This document shows positions 12,969 to 14,591 of a DNA stretch of 14,591 nt, one piece after another. Position numbers and translations under genes: made by a program. The stretch is from Gammaproteobacteria bacterium (GTDB taxonomy: Bacteria; Pseudomonadota; Gammaproteobacteria; SZUA-229). Where the stretch lies: contig JALTRC010000045.1 in NCBI GenBank assembly GCA_026998145.1, positions 1-14,591 on the forward strand, given 5' to 3'. The notes beneath the pieces were generated by a model that was not told where the DNA came from, made no database searches, and worked only from the letters and a program-made list of their open reading frames with translations. How positions within the stretch are numbered: position 1 is the first letter of the stretch; every line of letters begins with the position of its first letter.

Positions 12969-13683
12969 TTAAATTATATGGTTGTATAGAGATCGATTGC
13001 CATTGCATATGCTGGGCCGATTGCTTCTGAATCAGATTGAGTAAATTACTGAAGCTGCTCGCTGGTTTTTTATTGTTGTTTGTTGGTGAGCAAACAGATG
13101 TGAGCTGGTTGGCTAGCTGAGCCAGCTGATGATCTGCCTGTATATTGTCGGTAATCACAGCATAAAAGCGATACACGCCGGGAAGTTTTTTAATGGGAAT
13201 AATGCCCTGCATCATACGCTCATCTTTAGGGAAATATTCAATAGTGTTGGGCAGCAGAATATTAAAACCCATATTCATGGCATTGCAGGTATTGGGCATT
13301 AGTTGAGTTACATTTCCATTTAATGTCTCGGTATACAGATACAGGCGGCTATTTTTTGTGGCTTCAATTTTAATGGAAATACAGCCATTTTCAGGAATAG
13401 AAGCATTGTTATGTAACCTGCGAGAACCCAGTGCCCAGGGAGCATAAGTCTGGCACAGGCCAGCATTGGTGGGTGTTAGAAGTTGAAATGATTTTATTAA
13501 TGTTTTGTTATGGGTAGTTGTTTGTTGACGGTTATTGCCTGATAGCGTGTTTGCTGGTTCAGCTGAGCTGACGGGTAGATACAGTAGAAAAATGAGAAAC
13601 AGGTTGTTGAGTATCATTAATTGAATTGAGGAAAATAATCCAGCGTGTAGATTAATAAATACCGAGAGAACACGGCTGGGCAT
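12958..13683 (-). CDS. Exported protein with DUF4384-like domain
   Basis: The 241-residue protein has a hydrophobic stretch at about 22-40 and a probable cleavage near VSSA-EPA (41). A central region at about 98-178 reads GCISIKIEATKNSRLYLYTE, then NGNVTQLMPN, then a segment with LLPNTIEYFP and IPIKKLPGVYRFYAVIT. This follows the DUF4384 pattern of a beta-sandwich with a 'LfPN' turn, a domain often found near or fused to bacterial Ser/Thr kinases and proteases. Four Cys residues (77, 101, 133, 198) could form disulfides in the periplasm. ATG 13683 has AAGGA six bases upstream, so I prefer it over Met23, which has no such site but would give a neater signal peptide. The last codons, LRKL plus TGA, come from an element end, so the original C-terminus may have been longer. 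Confidence 0.65.
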   Translation of the reverse strand: MPSRVLSVFINLHAGLFSSIQLMILNNLFLIFLLYLPVSSAEPANTLSGNNRQQTTTHNKTLIKSFQLLTPTNAGLCQTYAPWALGSRRLHNNASIPENGCISIKIEATKNSRLYLYTETLNGNVTQLMPNTCNAMNMGFNILLPNTIEYFPKDERMMQGIIPIKKLPGVYRFYAVITDNIQADHQLAQLANQLTSVCSPTNNNKKPASSFSNLLNLIQKQSAQHMQWQSISIQPYNLRKL

Positions 13684-13986
13684 TGTGGATCCTTGTTGTC
13701 TGAGTCTGTTTTATCATCGTATTTCAGTCAGTAAGCGAGAGCATACTATATCTGTATTTTTTTAAATGTTACAAATAATATTGTACTTTCGGTAGTATTT
13801 TACTGATTCAGTACGCCGTTTGTAAGTTTTCCAGCTTATTGATTATATAGGCTATTTAAGATAAGTTCGTGCAGGCCTGAGTCATTAAATGGTGGATCAA
13901 ATTATCTGTCACATTCAGTATCATAGATGGGAAGAAGGCTTTGCAGGTATTTGCTCATAATGGCTCAAAATAATAGAGAAAAATGA
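13684..13986. other. Divergent intergenic region between the DUF4384-like gene and the PP2C gene
   Basis: This region is AT-rich and has no credible gene; a 19-codon frame at 13926-13985 has no support. It must hold promoters for both flanking genes. I see one for the minus-strand gene (separate entry). For the phosphatase I see only weak -10-like sequences such as TATATAGG near 13845-13852. No riboswitch or RNA structure was recognised. Confidence 0.5.
13745..13774 (-). promoter_or_regulatory. Candidate promoter of the DUF4384-like gene
   Basis: On the minus strand TTGTAA (complement of 13769-13774) is followed after 18 bases by TATAGT (complement of 13745-13750). Each hexamer has at least four matches to the sigma-70 consensus. 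It lies about 60 bases before the start codon. Confidence 0.4.
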
Positions 13987-14591
13987 ATGGCCAAAAATAA
14001 ATATGGCAGTAAAACCCATACGGGTAAGGTGCGGGATCACAATGAGGATTCCATTCGGGTAGACGAAAAAAATGCTCTGTGGGTTGTTGCTGATGGCATG
14101 GGTGGTCATGAAAGCGGTGAGGTAGCCAGTGCCATTGCCTGTGACATTATCAACAAACAGATTGCAGATGGCGCAGGCTTAACAACGGCCATACAGGCTG
14201 CTCACCATGAAATTATCGCGGCCAGCCAGTCTGGTATTGGTTCGGTTGGAATGGGTACAACCGTTGTTGCCCTGCAGGCACATGATAATGATTTTGATGT
14301 TGCCTGGGTGGGGGATAGCCGAATTTATCTATGGGATGGTCAGCTACGGCAAATCAGTAAAGATCACTCGCTGGTACAAAGGCTCCTGGACTCTGGGGTT
14401 ATAAGCCCAGAGGCGGCTCGTAATCACCCTGATAGTAATCTGATTTACCAGTGCCTGGGTTCTTTGGAAATTGACGATGTGCAGGTTGATCATATTTCAG
14501 GGCAATTTTTTAAACATCAGAAAATACTGTTGTGTAGTGATGGTTTGTCAGATGAAGTAGAAGACAGGGACATTGCAGAGATTTTTGCTGC
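13987..14591 (+). CDS. PP2C-family protein phosphatase (Stp1/PppA type), cut by window edge
   Basis: From ATG 13987 there are 201 codons open to the edge. The protein shows the PPM motifs in order: GKVRDHNED (13-21), VVADGMGGH (33-41), GMGTTVVAL (88-96), WVGDSRIYLWDG (107-118), KDHSLVQ (125-131) and LLCSDGLSD (181-189). The metal-binding Asp36 and Gly37 and the later Asp185 are present; the last motif lies outside the window. The pattern DHSLVQ...SPEAARNHP is typical of the Stp1/PppA phosphatases that act with Hanks kinases in gammaproteobacteria, including in type VI secretion loci. It should remove phosphate from Ser/Thr of cytoplasmic proteins using Mn2+ or Mg2+. The overlapping ATG at 13983 is out of frame. 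The ribosome binding site is poor (AGAG). The likely partner is the kinase at 10197-11918. Confidence 0.93.
   Translation, partial: MAKNKYGSKTHTGKVRDHNEDSIRVDEKNALWVVADGMGGHESGEVASAIACDIINKQIADGAGLTTAIQAAHHEIIAASQSGIGSVGMGTTVVALQAHDNDFDVAWVGDSRIYLWDGQLRQISKDHSLVQRLLDSGVISPEAARNHPDSNLIYQCLGSLEIDDVQVDHISGQFFKHQKILLCSDGLSDEVEDRDIAEIFA

Noticed and set aside
1..14591. CRISPR array or toxin-antitoxin pair
   Set aside because: No regularly spaced direct repeats and no small paired genes with suitable features were seen on either strand.

Overview
The window looks like the chromosome of a free-living, probably marine or aquatic, gammaproteobacterium of moderate GC content. Supporting this are a type II beta-carbonic anhydrase very close to Escherichia coli Can, a MetA-type homoserine acyltransferase of the kind I associate with marine gammaproteobacteria, a TonB-dependent receptor, and a DUF4266/DUF3570 pair. 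I cannot name the genus from sequence alone.

Layout. 1-239 (-) is the start of ATP sulfurylase (sat). 240-570 is non-coding, with a Fur-box-like palindrome and two palindromic hairpins. 571-2069 (-) is a two-gene unit: a DUF4266 lipoprotein overlapping a DUF3570 outer-membrane protein. 2218-2865 (+) is carbonic anhydrase. 2939-5230 (-) is a membrane PAS-GGDEF-EAL c-di-GMP enzyme. 5413-5500 (-) is tRNA-Ser(GGA) with a terminator behind it. 5580-7664 (-) is a TonB-dependent receptor. 7797-9712 (+) is a P-loop ATPase translationally coupled to metA. 9750-10155 (+) is a DUF2007 gene broken by a palindromic miniature element. 10197 to the end holds a Hanks-type Ser/Thr kinase (-), a small outer-membrane protein (+), a DUF4384-like exported protein (-) and a PP2C phosphatase (+, cut by the window edge).

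How the genes work together. The left and middle parts are ordinary metabolism and nutrient handling: sulfate activation, CO2/bicarbonate interconversion, methionine synthesis and TonB-dependent uptake. The right-hand block is more unusual. A kinase whose predicted periplasmic part is a TolA-like coiled coil plus a TPR-like region shares the locus with a phosphatase of the Stp1/PppA type and two predicted exported proteins. Transcription directions alternate, so this is not one operon. A phospho-signalling module reaching from cytoplasm to envelope is a reasonable but unproven reading.

The second theme is a small non-autonomous repeat. One full palindromic copy (about 160 bp, flanked by CTAG) splits the DUF2007 gene. 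A 35-bp solo end lies at 12934-12968. Shorter matches lie at 2928-2942 and possibly 12018-12031. At 2939-2942 and 12958-12968 these ends supply the stop codons of the neighbouring minus-strand genes.
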